A DNA stretch of 59,843 bases from UPXZ01 sp964634605 (GTDB lineage: Bacteria; Bacteroidota; Bacteroidia; Bacteroidales; Paludibacteraceae). The notes beneath the pieces are model-generated. The model had not been told where the DNA came from, searched no databases, and saw nothing but the letters and a program-made list of their open reading frames with translations. The stretch is from contig CAZWLJ010000012.1 of the NCBI GenBank assembly GCA_964634605.1, positions 1 through 59,843 on the forward strand, written 5' to 3'. Below, one piece after another: positions 45,812 to 55,236 of this stretch. Position numbers and translations under genes: made by a program. The first letter of the stretch is position 1, and the number at the start of each line of letters is the position of its first letter.

Positions 45812-46714
45812 TTATTTTTTTGTTAAAAAATACACCAGCGAGCTGCTCCGTGTATTATCCCGTATGGATGAGATAAATCCGGTAATTCCGCTTACCATTC
45901 CCCGGATGAAAGGGAAAGAATGACCGGCATATTTTTCGCTCATCATGGAAATATAGAATGCGTCGAAAGGCATTTTTTTAATTCCGGAAATATGAAAGCC
46001 GTGTTTTCCGGCCAGTATTTCCATCTGTTCTTTTCGGAAATGCCACAGGTGGCGCGGTACATCGTAAGCAGCCCACACATTTTTGTATTTACGTGCATCG
46101 TACGAGTCGCAATTGGGCACGGCAATGGTCAGTGTACCACCCGGTTTGAGCAGGGTGAAAAACTGGCTGAGTGACTCATTGAGTTGCTCGATGTGCTCGA
46201 GAACATGCCACAGGGTGATTATATCGATTTTTCCGGTGAATTCCGGCGCTTTTTTTTCGATTAAATCATCGGTGGTAGGGTAGGCAGAAAGCTGAAAATT
46301 CTTTTCGGCAAAGCCACGCGCCGCATCGTTCTTTTCAATGACCGAAACATCCCAGCCTCGCTCCTTCATCATGCCCGCAAAGTAGCCTGTTCCTGTCCCG
46401 ACATCCAGTAATTTCCCTGTTTTTAATCCCGAATTTTCTTCAATCCAGACAGCTTTTTTACGGAGCATCCGTTTCCTGACCTGATGGTAAAGAGTATTGA
46501 CAATTCCTTTTTTCGTGTCGCTGTGTGAAATATAGCCGGTGGTTTCGTAGTATCTCCCGATTGATTTATCATCCGGAAAATCTTTTGTCATTCTCATTTT
46601 GCATTGCGAACACTCGATGACCTCAAACGTTTCGCTGCTTACAAAATAATCCCTGCAACGAAGAACGGTGCTGAATTTGTTTCCCCGGCAGACAGGACAG
46701 GCAGGTAGTGGCAT
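45812..46714 (-). CDS. Class I SAM-dependent methyltransferase with N-terminal zinc ribbon
   Basis: The first ~40 residues have two Cys pairs (CPVC and CSQC), a zinc-ribbon pattern. From about residue 100, the SAM-binding motif LLDVGTGTGYFAG is followed by VSVIEKNDAARGFA and TLWHVLEHIEQL. Such proteins often methylate sugars or lipids in polysaccharide pathways; the substrate is unknown. A minus-strand -7-like box (46744-46751) precedes it without a good -33 partner. Confidence 0.88.
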   Translation of the reverse strand: MPLPACPVCRGNKFSTVLRCRDYFVSSETFEVIECSQCKMRMTKDFPDDKSIGRYYETTGYISHSDTKKGIVNTLYHQVRKRMLRKKAVWIEENSGLKTGKLLDVGTGTGYFAGMMKERGWDVSVIEKNDAARGFAEKNFQLSAYPTTDDLIEKKAPEFTGKIDIITLWHVLEHIEQLNESLSQFFTLLKPGGTLTIAVPNCDSYDARKYKNVWAAYDVPRHLWHFRKEQMEILAGKHGFHISGIKKMPFDAFYISMMSEKYAGHSFPFIRGMVSGITGFISSIRDNTRSSSLVYFLTKK

Positions 46715-46915
46715 GTTTATATTATTATTGTGGTTTCAGGATGCAAAGATAGTTTGTTTTCTTCAATCGGAATTCATGAAGAATAAAATTGATACGTAAC
46801 ATTTTTTCAGCCGGATTGTCTGCGAACGTCCGGATCCTGTTTTATTTAGTGAATTTTTTCTATTAATTAATTAAAATTTACGTCTTTAATCTGAACAAAA
46901 CCGGTAATAATGTAG

Positions 46916-46923
46916 TACTTTTG
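46916..46923 (+). promoter_or_regulatory. Putative -7 box (TACTTTTG) for the yfhO-ftsX operon
   Basis: Matches TAnnTTTG and sits 39 bases before the first start codon of the operon. Confidence 0.45.
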
Positions 46924-46962
46924 TATGATTTTTCCCAAAAACTACCTTATTAAAACTGACGA

Positions 46963-49467
46963 ATGATTCCTGCTAAGACAAAACTGAACACATACACTCC
47001 GCATCTTGCTGCATTATTGTTATTTATTGTTATTGCATTTGCCAGTTTCTTACCCGTTATCGAAGGCCGGGAGCTGATAGCTCACGATACTGACAGCTGG
47101 CGCAGCATGGCCCAGGAAACTATCCGGTACAACGAAACCCACGATGATGTGACTCTCTGGACGAATTCGATGTTCGGAGGGATGCCCAACTACCAGATTT
47201 CGATGAAACAGCCCAACAACGTGCTCCAGTACGTCGAACGGGTGCTTATGAGTTTTCCGCGTCCCGTTTCCAACGTGTTCCTCTACCTGATATGTTTCTA
47301 CATCCTGCTGCTTTCTTTCGGGTTGAAGCCCTGGCAGGCCATCGTGGGAGCCATCGGTTTTACATTTGCCTCCTATAATTTTATCATTATTGCTGCCGGT
47401 CATAATTCAAAAGCCATCACCATAGCCTACGTGGCACCGCTTATCGGGGCTGTATACCTGGCTTTCAGGCAGAAGCGCTTATTGGGCGCGGTGCTCACCG
47501 CGTTTTTCCTGAGTCTGGCCATTCGCGCCAACCACCTGCAGATTCTGTATTACACAATTATTATTCTGCTGTTTTTTGCCGTTTCGGAGTTTATTTTCAG
47601 TATCCGCGAAAAGCAGCTTGCCGGTTTCTTCAAATCGGCGGGTGTGTTGATTGCTGCCGCACTGATTGCTGTGGGGATGAACGCCACTTCGCTGCTCACT
47701 ACCTACGAGTACAGTCAGTATACCATGCGCGGCAAATCCAACGGGCTTACAGCCGATACGCAAAATTCGCAGCACGGGCTTAATAAAGACTACATCACGC
47801 AGTGGAGCTACGGCGTGGGCGAAACGATGACACTTCTTATTCCCGATTTCAAGGGGGGAGCGAGTGTGGGGTCGTTAAGTGAGAAAAGCGAAACGGCTCA
47901 GCATCTGAAAAACCTCGGGGTGCCGGGTGGTCAGGTGAAACAAATTGTAAGTCAGATGCCTCTCTACTGGGGAACACAACCGGGCACTTCCGGACCGGTT
48001 TATCTGGGTGCAATCGTCATATTCCTTTTCGTGCTGAGTATTTTTGTAGTGGACAGAAGGATGAAATGGTGGCTGCTGGCTCTGATAGCACTCACGGTGA
48101 TGTTGTCGTGGGGCAAAAATTTCATGCCGCTGTCCGATTTCTTTATCGATAATATACCCATGTACAACAAGTTCAGAGCCGTTTCGATGACGCTGGTTGC
48201 AGCCGGATTTGGAATTGCCCTGCTCGCGTTTCTGGCAGTGAAAGAAGTGTATGAAGGAAATATCCCGAAAGAGAAACTGGCAAAATCAATCACGCTGAGC
48301 GCTCTGATTACGGGTGTAATCTGTCTTGTCTTTGTGCTGATACCCTCCGTTGCCGGAAGTTTTGTTTCGCCTCAGGATGCTCAGCTTCAGGGTGATTATT
48401 CGTTTCTGAAAGATACGCTGCCACTCGACCGCCAGTCGCTGCTCCGGTCGGATGCGTTTCGCTCGCTGGTGTTTGTCATACTCGGCGCTTTTGTGTTGTG
48501 GGCATTCGTGAAGGGATTCCTGAAAAAGAACGTATCGATTGCTCTGCTCGGATTTTTTATCCTTATCGACCTTTTACCGGTAGCAAAACGCTATCTGAAC
48601 GATGATAATTTCGGTGCAAAACGTCCGGAACAGCTGGTTCAGGCTACTCCTGCCGATGAAGCAATTTTGCAGGACAAATCACAGTTCCGTGTGCTCGATG
48701 CCACTGTGGATATCTTCAACGATGCCACGCCTTCGTATTTTCACAAGAATATCGGAGGTTATCATGCGGCAAAACTTCGCCGTTATCAGGAACTGATCAA
48801 TCTGCAGCTTACCGGTGAAATGGGCCGCCTGTTCGGCGCATTCAGTACTGCAACTTCGGCCGAAGCCATTACTCCGGTGCTCGACTCGCTGGGTGTGATG
48901 AATATGCTCAATCTGAAATATGTGATTTTCAATAAACAGTCGCCTCCCCTGGTCAATCCATACCACAACGGGAATGCCTGGTTTGTGAATACCATACGGG
49001 TAGCAAAGGATGCGAACGAAGAAATGAAACTTGTGGGAGAAATAGATACCAAGCACGAACTCGTCATCGATCAGTCACTTGCTCCGGCTCTGCCCGGAAC
49101 GATAACACCGGACACCACGGCAAGCATAACACTCAAATCGTATGCTCCCAATCATCTGGTTTATAGTGTCGATACCCGGACGGATCAGGTGGCGGTATTC
49201 TCAGAAATTTACTACGATAAAGGCTGGAAAGCAACAATTAACGGAAAGGAAGTACCTTATACAAGGGTAAATTACCTCCTGCGTGCCATGCCGCTGAAGG
49301 CCGGAAATTACGACGTGGAATTCCGCTTTGCACCCAAATCGTATTCCACCGGTAATCTGATTGCCATGATTTCATCCGTACTGCTCATAATTGCTGTTGC
49401 TGCCTTGCTGGTTCTGTATTTCAGAAAAAGGAAATATGCAGCCGGCGAGATGAATGATGAAAAATAA
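46963..49467 (+). CDS. YfhO family membrane protein
   Basis: An 834-residue protein with about 12 hydrophobic segments spread over the first ~530 residues and at the C-terminus, and a soluble domain (about 560-790) between. Motifs ELIAHDTDSWRSMAQET and SMFGGMPNYQIS near the start are typical of the YfhO/GT-C-like family, suggesting a lipid-linked glycosyltransferase, but the catalytic function here is not proven. It is the first gene of a dense run (ftsX follows within 25 bases). Confidence 0.78.
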   Translation: MIPAKTKLNTYTPHLAALLLFIVIAFASFLPVIEGRELIAHDTDSWRSMAQETIRYNETHDDVTLWTNSMFGGMPNYQISMKQPNNVLQYVERVLMSFPRPVSNVFLYLICFYILLLSFGLKPWQAIVGAIGFTFASYNFIIIAAGHNSKAITIAYVAPLIGAVYLAFRQKRLLGAVLTAFFLSLAIRANHLQILYYTIIILLFFAVSEFIFSIREKQLAGFFKSAGVLIAAALIAVGMNATSLLTTYEYSQYTMRGKSNGLTADTQNSQHGLNKDYITQWSYGVGETMTLLIPDFKGGASVGSLSEKSETAQHLKNLGVPGGQVKQIVSQMPLYWGTQPGTSGPVYLGAIVIFLFVLSIFVVDRRMKWWLLALIALTVMLSWGKNFMPLSDFFIDNIPMYNKFRAVSMTLVAAGFGIALLAFLAVKEVYEGNIPKEKLAKSITLSALITGVICLVFVLIPSVAGSFVSPQDAQLQGDYSFLKDTLPLDRQSLLRSDAFRSLVFVILGAFVLWAFVKGFLKKNVSIALLGFFILIDLLPVAKRYLNDDNFGAKRPEQLVQATPADEAILQDKSQFRVLDATVDIFNDATPSYFHKNIGGYHAAKLRRYQELINLQLTGEMGRLFGAFSTATSAEAITPVLDSLGVMNMLNLKYVIFNKQSPPLVNPYHNGNAWFVNTIRVAKDANEEMKLVGEIDTKHELVIDQSLAPALPGTITPDTTASITLKSYAPNHLVYSVDTRTDQVAVFSEIYYDKGWKATINGKEVPYTRVNYLLRAMPLKAGNYDVEFRFAPKSYSTGNLIAMISSVLLIIAVAALLVLYFRKRKYAAGEMNDEK

Positions 49468-49491
49468 TGTATGCCGACAAAAAAAATACTC

Positions 49492-50376
49492 ATGTCAAAG
49501 AAAAAAATTAAAAGAAAAAAATATCGTGTCCGTAATGCCGGTGTGACGGCAACTTTCAGTATGTCATTGGTGCTTTTTTTAATCGGATTGCTGGCTTTAT
49601 CGCTCTTTCTGACCCGGGATATGACCAATTATGTCAAAGAAAACCTCAATCTTTCTGTTGTGCTGAATGAGGAAATTACCGAATCGCAGACAAAAGCCAT
49701 AGAGAAATACCTTTCGAAATCGGAATTTGTCAAATCGGTTGAATATATTTCCAAAGAACAGGCGCTGAAGGAACACATAGAATATCTGGGCGAAGATCCG
49801 GAAGCTTTTCTGGGCTATAATCCGCTTTTTTCAATGTTTGAAGTAAAACTCAATGCCCGGTATGCCAACAACGACAGTGTTCCGGTCATCGAATCGAAAC
49901 TGAAACGGTTTGGGAAGAACATCGAAGAAGTAAGTTACCAGAAAGATGTGATTGCCGAGGTGAATGAGAATATCCGGAAGATCAGTTTAATCCTTATCGG
50001 GATTGTTGCCGTGCTGCTGTTGATTTCTTTTGCCCTGATAAACAACACCGTACGGCTGCGTATTTACTCCAACCGTTTCCTGATCAACACCATGAGGCTG
50101 GTTGGCGCCAAAAGCTGGTTCATCCGCAAACCCTACATCAAACAAAGTGTTATCAACGGGATTGTGGCGTCGCTTATTGCGCTGATATTCCTTGCGGCTA
50201 TGGTATATTATCTGAAGTTAAATTTCGGGCTTGATACCCAGCTTATCAAGCAGGAAACAGCCTGGATTGTTTCAGCCGTTGTCGTTGTTGCCGGGGTTGT
50301 GCTGACGGCCATCTCATCGTACTTTGCCGTAGGCCGTTATCTCCGGATGACTACCGACGATATGTTTTATGTCTGA
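49492..50376 (+). CDS. ftsX: Cell division permease-like protein FtsX
   Basis: The protein has one N-terminal membrane helix, a large extracytoplasmic domain (about 55-165), and three C-terminal helices, the FtsX layout. Segments such as NNTVRLRIYSNRFLINTMRLVGA and SSYFAVGRYLRM are typical. ATG at 49492 (MSKKKIKRKKY) is preferred; an ATG seven codons upstream (49471) is possible. FtsX works with the ATPase FtsE, not present here, and links division to cell-wall hydrolysis. Confidence 0.9.
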   Translation: MSKKKIKRKKYRVRNAGVTATFSMSLVLFLIGLLALSLFLTRDMTNYVKENLNLSVVLNEEITESQTKAIEKYLSKSEFVKSVEYISKEQALKEHIEYLGEDPEAFLGYNPLFSMFEVKLNARYANNDSVPVIESKLKRFGKNIEEVSYQKDVIAEVNENIRKISLILIGIVAVLLLISFALINNTVRLRIYSNRFLINTMRLVGAKSWFIRKPYIKQSVINGIVASLIALIFLAAMVYYLKLNFGLDTQLIKQETAWIVSAVVVVAGVVLTAISSYFAVGRYLRMTTDDMFYV

Positions 50377-50459
50377 TCTTCAGGTCTCAGAACGGCTGAA
50401 TGCGGTATTCAATGGCATTATTTTATAGATTCATTTTCAGAAAAATTAAAAAACAAAAT

Positions 50460-50693
50460 ATGGAAGAGAAAAAATTCGGACTTTCGCGCATCAATTACAT
50501 CCTGATAGCAGCAGCATTACTTGTTATTGTGCTGGGCTTTATCCTTATGGGAGGCGAACCCTCCGGCGCGGAGTTTAATGCAGACATTTACAGTACAAGA
50601 CGTATTGTGGCCGGGCCTATGATTTCATTAGCCGGTTTTGTCTTTATGGTGGTTGCAATCCTTTACAAACCGGGAAAGAAAGTTCAGAAATGA
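50460..50693 (+). CDS. DUF3098 domain-containing membrane protein
   Basis: 77 residues from ATG 50460 (MEEKKFGLSRINYILI) with two hydrophobic segments; the frame extends upstream to 50400 but without a good start. Family of unknown function, usually next to ftsX and uppP in Bacteroidota. Its stop overlaps the next start by four bases (ATGA). Confidence 0.85.
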   Translation: MEEKKFGLSRINYILIAAALLVIVLGFILMGGEPSGAEFNADIYSTRRIVAGPMISLAGFVFMVVAILYKPGKKVQK

Positions 50694-51487
50694 GTGTTTT
50701 TGAAGCGGTTATTATTGCCATTGTTGAGGGGTTGACTGAGTTTCTGCCGGTTTCATCTACCGGTCACATGATACTGGCTCAGGGATTTCTGGGGGTAAAG
50801 AGTGATGAATTTGTCAAAGCATTTACTGTCATTATTCAGTTTGGTGCTATTATTTCGGTGCTGGTGCTGTACTGGAAACGTTTTTTCCAGTCGGTGGATT
50901 TCTATCTGAAGCTGTTTGCTGCATTTATACCTGCTGCTGTCATCGGATTTCTGGCAGGTGACTTTATCGACAGCCTGCTCGAAAATGTGTGGGTAGTGGC
51001 TGTGATGCTGGTGATTGGTGGTGTATTCATGCTTTTTGTTGATAAGTGGTTTACGCATCCGCAGGAAACCGAACCCCGCATGGGTTACAAACATGCTCTG
51101 AAGATAGGTCTGGCACAGTGTGTGGCAATGATTCCGGGAGTTTCGCGCTCCATGGCAACGATCGTGGGAGGTATGGCGCAGGGTTTCAGCCGTAAGACGG
51201 CAGCCGAGTTTTCATTCTTTCTGGCTGTACCTACAATGGCGGCAGCTTCGGGTTATAAGTTCATGAAATTGTTGATGGAAGACACAACCCGCAATATGCT
51301 GGCCGAGAATGTTAATATTTTGATTGCCGGAAACGTGGTGGCATTCGTGGTGGCTATGCTGGCTATCCGGTTTTTTATCAATTTTCTGACAAAATATGGT
51401 TTCAAAGCCTTCGGATATTACCGGATTGTTGCCGGACTGGCTATCATTTTGTTGCTTGTTTTAGGTTTTAATTTAGAAGTGGTTTAG
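50690..51487 (+). CDS. uppP: Undecaprenyl-diphosphate phosphatase
   Basis: The 265-residue membrane protein has the two BacA/UppP motifs EGLTEFLPVSSTGHM and PGVSRSMATI. It recycles the lipid carrier for peptidoglycan and other surface polymers by removing a phosphate from undecaprenyl diphosphate; it also gives bacitracin resistance. It overlaps the DUF3098 gene. Confidence 0.97.
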   Translation: MSVFEAVIIAIVEGLTEFLPVSSTGHMILAQGFLGVKSDEFVKAFTVIIQFGAIISVLVLYWKRFFQSVDFYLKLFAAFIPAAVIGFLAGDFIDSLLENVWVVAVMLVIGGVFMLFVDKWFTHPQETEPRMGYKHALKIGLAQCVAMIPGVSRSMATIVGGMAQGFSRKTAAEFSFFLAVPTMAAASGYKFMKLLMEDTTRNMLAENVNILIAGNVVAFVVAMLAIRFFINFLTKYGFKAFGYYRIVAGLAIILLLVLGFNLEVV

Positions 51488-51489
51488 AG

Positions 51490-52221
51490 GTGGATTTTAA
51501 AGAAGGAGAAATTATATACGTTGACAAACCGCTGGAATGGTCATCGTTTGATGTGGTGAATAAAATCCGGTGGCATCTTACACGTACATTGAAAGTTAAG
51601 AAGCTGAAAACAGGTCATGCCGGCACACTGGATCCGCTGGCAACGGGAGTGATGATTATTTGCACCGGGAAAGCCACGAAACGGATAGAAGAGTTTCAGT
51701 ATCAGACTAAGGAATATATCGCCACACTCGAACTCGGAGCTACAACACCCTCGTTCGACCTTGAGCATCCTGTGAATGAGCGGTATCCGACTGAACATAT
51801 TACACGTGAACTCATTGATAGTGTTCTTCCTGCATTCAAAGGGGAGATCTGGCAGGTTCCGCCGGTGTATTCTGCTGTGAAAGTGGACGGCAAGAGAGCC
51901 TACAAATATGCACGTGAAGGACATGAGATAGAACTTAAACCCAAGTTATTGGTTATAGATGAAATAGAGGTTCTTGATTTTTCGTTACCTGTACTGAAAA
52001 TCCGGGTAGTATGCAGCAAAGGTACTTACCTGCGGGCGCTTGCCAGAGATATTGGCCTGGCACTGCAGAGCGGTGCTCATCTGACCGCGCTTCAGCGTAC
52101 CCGAATTGGGGATGTGCGCCTGGAAAATTGCTGGCAGATAGATGATTTTCTGAATCATATCACCGGTAAAGGCAGCAACCCGACAAATGATTTGACGGAC
52201 AGCAGGGCTGAAGATATCTGA
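51490..52221 (+). CDS. truB: tRNA pseudouridine(55) synthase TruB
   Basis: Starts with GTG at 51490, two bases after uppP ends. The catalytic Asp lies in GHAGTLDPLATGVMI, and KGTYLRALARDIG is the usual C-terminal motif. It makes pseudouridine 55 in the T-loop of tRNAs. Confidence 0.96.
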   Translation: MDFKEGEIIYVDKPLEWSSFDVVNKIRWHLTRTLKVKKLKTGHAGTLDPLATGVMIICTGKATKRIEEFQYQTKEYIATLELGATTPSFDLEHPVNERYPTEHITRELIDSVLPAFKGEIWQVPPVYSAVKVDGKRAYKYAREGHEIELKPKLLVIDEIEVLDFSLPVLKIRVVCSKGTYLRALARDIGLALQSGAHLTALQRTRIGDVRLENCWQIDDFLNHITGKGSNPTNDLTDSRAEDI

Positions 52222-52291
52222 CATACAATTATATAAAAGAGTGACTCTGTGAAAAGGGTAAAAAATAAAATACATAGAAATATTCAGAAAT

Positions 52292-53341
52292 ATGAAATTA
52301 TCACAATTCAAATTCAAGTTGCCTGACGAGTTGATTGCGCAATATCCGGCCAAGTTCAGGGATGAATCGCGTCTGATGGTATTGAACAAAAAAACAGGAG
52401 AAATCGAACATAGGACATTCAAGGATATTCTCGATTATTTCGATGAAAACGACTTGTTCGTGTTCAATGATACAAAGGTTTTTCCGGCACGTCTTTATGG
52501 AAATAAGGAAAAAACAGGCGCGCAAATCGAAGTTTTTCTGCTGCGCGAACTGAACCGCGAGGGGCGGCTCTGGGATGTTCTGGTGGAGCCAGCCCGAAAG
52601 ATCCGCATTGGAAACAAACTCTATTTCGGAGATGACGACACCATTGTGGCCGAGGTGATTGACAACACCACTTCGCGCGGTCGGACGTTACGGTTCCTGT
52701 ACGACGGCGATCATGAATCATTCAAAACCGAACTTTACAAATTGGGCGAAACTCCTCTTCCCAAGAACATTACACGCCCCGTAGAACCCGAAGATGAGGA
52801 AAATTTCCAGACTATCTTTGCCAAAAATATCGGGGCGGTAGCCGCGCCGGCTGCCGGTTTGCATTTCAGCCGTGAGCTGCTGAAGCGCATGGAAATTAAG
52901 GGCATTGATGTGACTTTTCTGACCTCGCACATGAGCCTGGGCAACTTCCGTGAAATTGATGTGGAAGATCTTACAAAACATAAAATGGACTCCGAGCAGA
53001 TGGAGATTACACCCGAAACAGCCGAGGTCGTAAACAAAGCCCGCGATGAAGCCCGTAAGATTTGTGCCGTGGGAGTAACTGTAATGCGGTCGCTTGAATC
53101 GGTAGTAGGCACTGAAGGAAAAATCAAGCCATTCAGCGGATGGACGAATAAATTCATTTTTCCGCCTTATGATTTTACTGTTGCAAGTGCCATGGTAACC
53201 AATTTTCATCTGCCTTACTCCACACTGCTTATGCTGGCAGCCGCATTTGGCGATTACGATTACGTGATGCATGCATACGATGTGGCTGTAAAGGAAAAAT
53301 ATCAGTTTGGAGTGTACGGCGATGCCATGCTGATTCATTAA
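52292..53341 (+). CDS. queA: tRNA preQ1(34) S-adenosylmethionine ribosyltransferase-isomerase QueA
   Basis: 349 residues beginning MKLSQFKFKLPDELIAQYPAKFRDESRLMVL, with typical FVFNDTKVFPARLYG and APAAGLHFS motifs. It forms epoxyqueuosine in tRNA from preQ1 and the ribosyl group of SAM. It lies 70 bases after truB, probably the last gene of the operon. Confidence 0.96.
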   Translation: MKLSQFKFKLPDELIAQYPAKFRDESRLMVLNKKTGEIEHRTFKDILDYFDENDLFVFNDTKVFPARLYGNKEKTGAQIEVFLLRELNREGRLWDVLVEPARKIRIGNKLYFGDDDTIVAEVIDNTTSRGRTLRFLYDGDHESFKTELYKLGETPLPKNITRPVEPEDEENFQTIFAKNIGAVAAPAAGLHFSRELLKRMEIKGIDVTFLTSHMSLGNFREIDVEDLTKHKMDSEQMEITPETAEVVNKARDEARKICAVGVTVMRSLESVVGTEGKIKPFSGWTNKFIFPPYDFTVASAMVTNFHLPYSTLLMLAAAFGDYDYVMHAYDVAVKEKYQFGVYGDAMLIH

Positions 53342-53361
53342 TCCCGGTCTGATCATACGAT

Positions 53362-53395
53362 AAAAAAAATCCACCGCAAGGTGGATTTTTTTATT
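53362..53395. terminator. Bidirectional terminator between queA and coaC
   Basis: Perfect stem AAAAATCCACC/GGTGGATTTTT with a GCAA tetraloop, flanked by A and T runs, between the convergent queA and coaC genes. Confidence 0.9.
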
Positions 53396-53419
53396 ACAGC
53401 TATCATATCCCCGGATAGG

Positions 53420-53950
53420 CTAAAGTCTCTCCCTGATATATTTAACAATATCCTGCCAGGGCAGCAGTTTCCCTTCTCCGGTATCCCTGCAGGCCAGTTC
53501 ACCGGTATCTGTGCCGAAAACCTCGTATCCGTATTCCCTGAGCCTGTGAATATTATTTTGTAAAATCCTGTTTTCGTACATGGCCGTGTTCATCGCCGGG
53601 AAAATAAGTATCGGGCATTTTACAGCCATGGCTACCGTGGTGAGCATATCGTCGGCAATGCCGTTGGCTATTTTGCCGATAACATTGGCTGTGGCTGGTA
53701 CTATCACAAACAAATCGGCTTTTTTGGCCAGTTCAATGTGTTTTGTATCCCATTTATGTACCGGATCAAACATCCCGGTAATTACCTGGTTGCCCGACAT
53801 GGTCTGGAATGTAAGCGGAGTGACGAATTCCTGTGCCGAGCGGGTCATAATTACTTCCACGTTGTATCCGTCTTTCCGGAGCTGATTTACAATTTCGATG
53901 GTTTTGTAGCAGGCAATGCCGCCCGTCACGCCAATAAGAACCGTTTTCAT
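53420..53950 (-). CDS. coaC: Phosphopantothenoylcysteine decarboxylase (stand-alone CoaC)
   Basis: 176 residues of the HFCD flavoprotein family: MKTVLIGVTGGIACYK, a His in KWDTKHIELAKKAD (catalytic), the PAMNTAMYEN motif and ACRDTGEGKLLPW. It decarboxylates 4'-phosphopantothenoylcysteine to 4'-phosphopantetheine. Most bacteria fuse it to CoaB; here it is separate and follows coaB after 28 bases. Confidence 0.92.
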   Translation of the reverse strand: MKTVLIGVTGGIACYKTIEIVNQLRKDGYNVEVIMTRSAQEFVTPLTFQTMSGNQVITGMFDPVHKWDTKHIELAKKADLFVIVPATANVIGKIANGIADDMLTTVAMAVKCPILIFPAMNTAMYENRILQNNIHRLREYGYEVFGTDTGELACRDTGEGKLLPWQDIVKYIRERL

Positions 53951-53978
53951 AATTATCTGAATCGTTTGAAGTGAATAA

Positions 53979-54779
53979 TTAGTTTTCCGTACCGGTTTTA
54001 TCCGGGCTGACTCTCAGCATATTTCTGACAATCGAACTGGCTATTTCTTTTTTCCCTGCCAACCGGTCAGTAATCTCACCGTTTTTTATCAGGATTCCTT
54101 TGTGGCTGGTTTCGCCGATATTTTCCAGCTGATTGGCAAAAACAAGATCACAGTGGTTTTTTTCAGCCATCCGAGAGGCTACATTTACCAGTTCGCTTTC
54201 CTCCACATCCCGCAGCAGTTTGAATCCCACAAGAAAAGTGTCCGGGTTGTTTTGTTTTATCAGCGGGATTACTTTTTTCGTCCGTTTCAATCCCATTATA
54301 ATATCGTCATCCGAAGAGATTTTTTCATTACCGGAATATCGGGTTTGAGGATTTTCGAGCAGGAAGCGTACCTGGTCATCACAAAATCCTTTTTCGCATT
54401 GCAGCGCTTCAATTTCCTCCGCAAGCCTGAAGATATTTACAGCATAGCTGAACGTAAAATCGGAAATTGCCATCGAATGGATAAAATAATCAACCGGAAT
54501 CGCTTTCGTCAGTTTATCCACGGCCTGGTACACGCTTTCGGCATCAGTCACAGGAATAAATTCGACGTGCCGCTTCCGGCTTTCCGTAAGCGGCTTCAGT
54601 ACCGCGTTTCCGGTGTGCAGGTAGTGCACGCTGAAATCCACGGAACCGGAATTTTCAAAATACTCCAGCACAGCTTCCAGGCAATGCCATCCGAGCGACC
54701 CCGTGCTGACGTTGGTGATTTTACGGATCCCGTCGATGTTTTCCGAAGTTCCTCCTGCCGTGATCGCGATGTGAAGCAT
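53979..54779 (-). CDS. coaB: Phosphopantothenate--cysteine ligase (stand-alone CoaB, Firmicutes-like)
   Basis: 266 residues beginning MLHIAITAGGTSENIDGIRKITN, then YFIHSMAISDFTFSYA, KISSDDDIIMGLKRTKKVI and LVGFKLL. These motifs look like the separate CoaB of Firmicutes such as Enterococcus rather than the CoaB half of a CoaBC fusion. It uses a nucleoside triphosphate to ligate cysteine to phosphopantothenate. It is joined almost end-to-end to panD (two bases between). Confidence 0.88.
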   Translation of the reverse strand: MLHIAITAGGTSENIDGIRKITNVSTGSLGWHCLEAVLEYFENSGSVDFSVHYLHTGNAVLKPLTESRKRHVEFIPVTDAESVYQAVDKLTKAIPVDYFIHSMAISDFTFSYAVNIFRLAEEIEALQCEKGFCDDQVRFLLENPQTRYSGNEKISSDDDIIMGLKRTKKVIPLIKQNNPDTFLVGFKLLRDVEESELVNVASRMAEKNHCDLVFANQLENIGETSHKGILIKNGEITDRLAGKKEIASSIVRNMLRVSPDKTGTEN

Positions 54780-54781
54780 GG

Positions 54782-55138
54782 TCAGAGTTTTTGCTGGATT
54801 TTATTGTCGTCGCTCAGTAAAAAAACTTTCGGCTCGTAACCGGATGTTTCTTCAGGTGTCATCTGCACGTATGCCATCACTATCACCTTGTCGCCAGGCT
54901 GTACCAGACGTGCAGCAGCCCCGTTGAGGCAAATGATTCCGCTGTCTCTTTCTCCTTCTATCACGTAGGTTTCAAACCGTGCACCGTTGTTGATATTGAC
55001 AATCTGCACTTTCTCATGAAGTAAAATTCCCGACATCTCCATCAGGTGTTTATCGATCGTAATGCTTCCGGTGTAGTTCAAATTTGCCTCGGTAACTGTA
55101 GCCCTGTGCAGTTTGGCTTTTAACATCGTTAGTAACAT
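54782..55138 (-). CDS. panD: Aspartate 1-decarboxylase PanD
   Basis: 118 residues, MLLTMLKAKLHRATVTEANLN..., with the self-cleavage site Gly24-Ser25 (NYTGSITID) that forms the pyruvoyl cofactor. It makes beta-alanine from aspartate. It lies in the pan/coa operon, 98 bases after panC, with AT-rich repeats in the gap. Confidence 0.95.
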   Translation of the reverse strand: MLLTMLKAKLHRATVTEANLNYTGSITIDKHLMEMSGILLHEKVQIVNINNGARFETYVIEGERDSGIICLNGAAARLVQPGDKVIVMAYVQMTPEETSGYEPKVFLLSDDNKIQQKL

Positions 55139-55236
55139 ATTTCTCTAATTTACAATTTATAATTTACAATTTATATGATTAACCAATAATCCAAAGTTTT
55201 ATTTCGATAAACTGAATTTCTGAATCAGAGATTCAG
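55139..55236. repeat. Gap between panC and panD: tandem 14-bp repeat and a short hairpin
   Basis: AATTTACAATTTAT occurs twice in tandem (55147-55160, 55161-55174). A 7-bp hairpin (55220-55226 with 55230-55236) follows the panC stop directly. Neither has an obvious role; the rest is AT-rich. This is the only wide gap in an otherwise tight operon. Confidence 0.55.

Noticed and set aside
52718..53374. Minus-strand frame of 218 codons inside queA
   Set aside because: Antisense of queA, which has all family motifs; the frame is a shadow.
54102..54839. Plus-strand frame of 245 codons across coaB and panD
   Set aside because: Antisense to two well-supported genes, low-complexity composition, and no promoter or ribosome-binding site.
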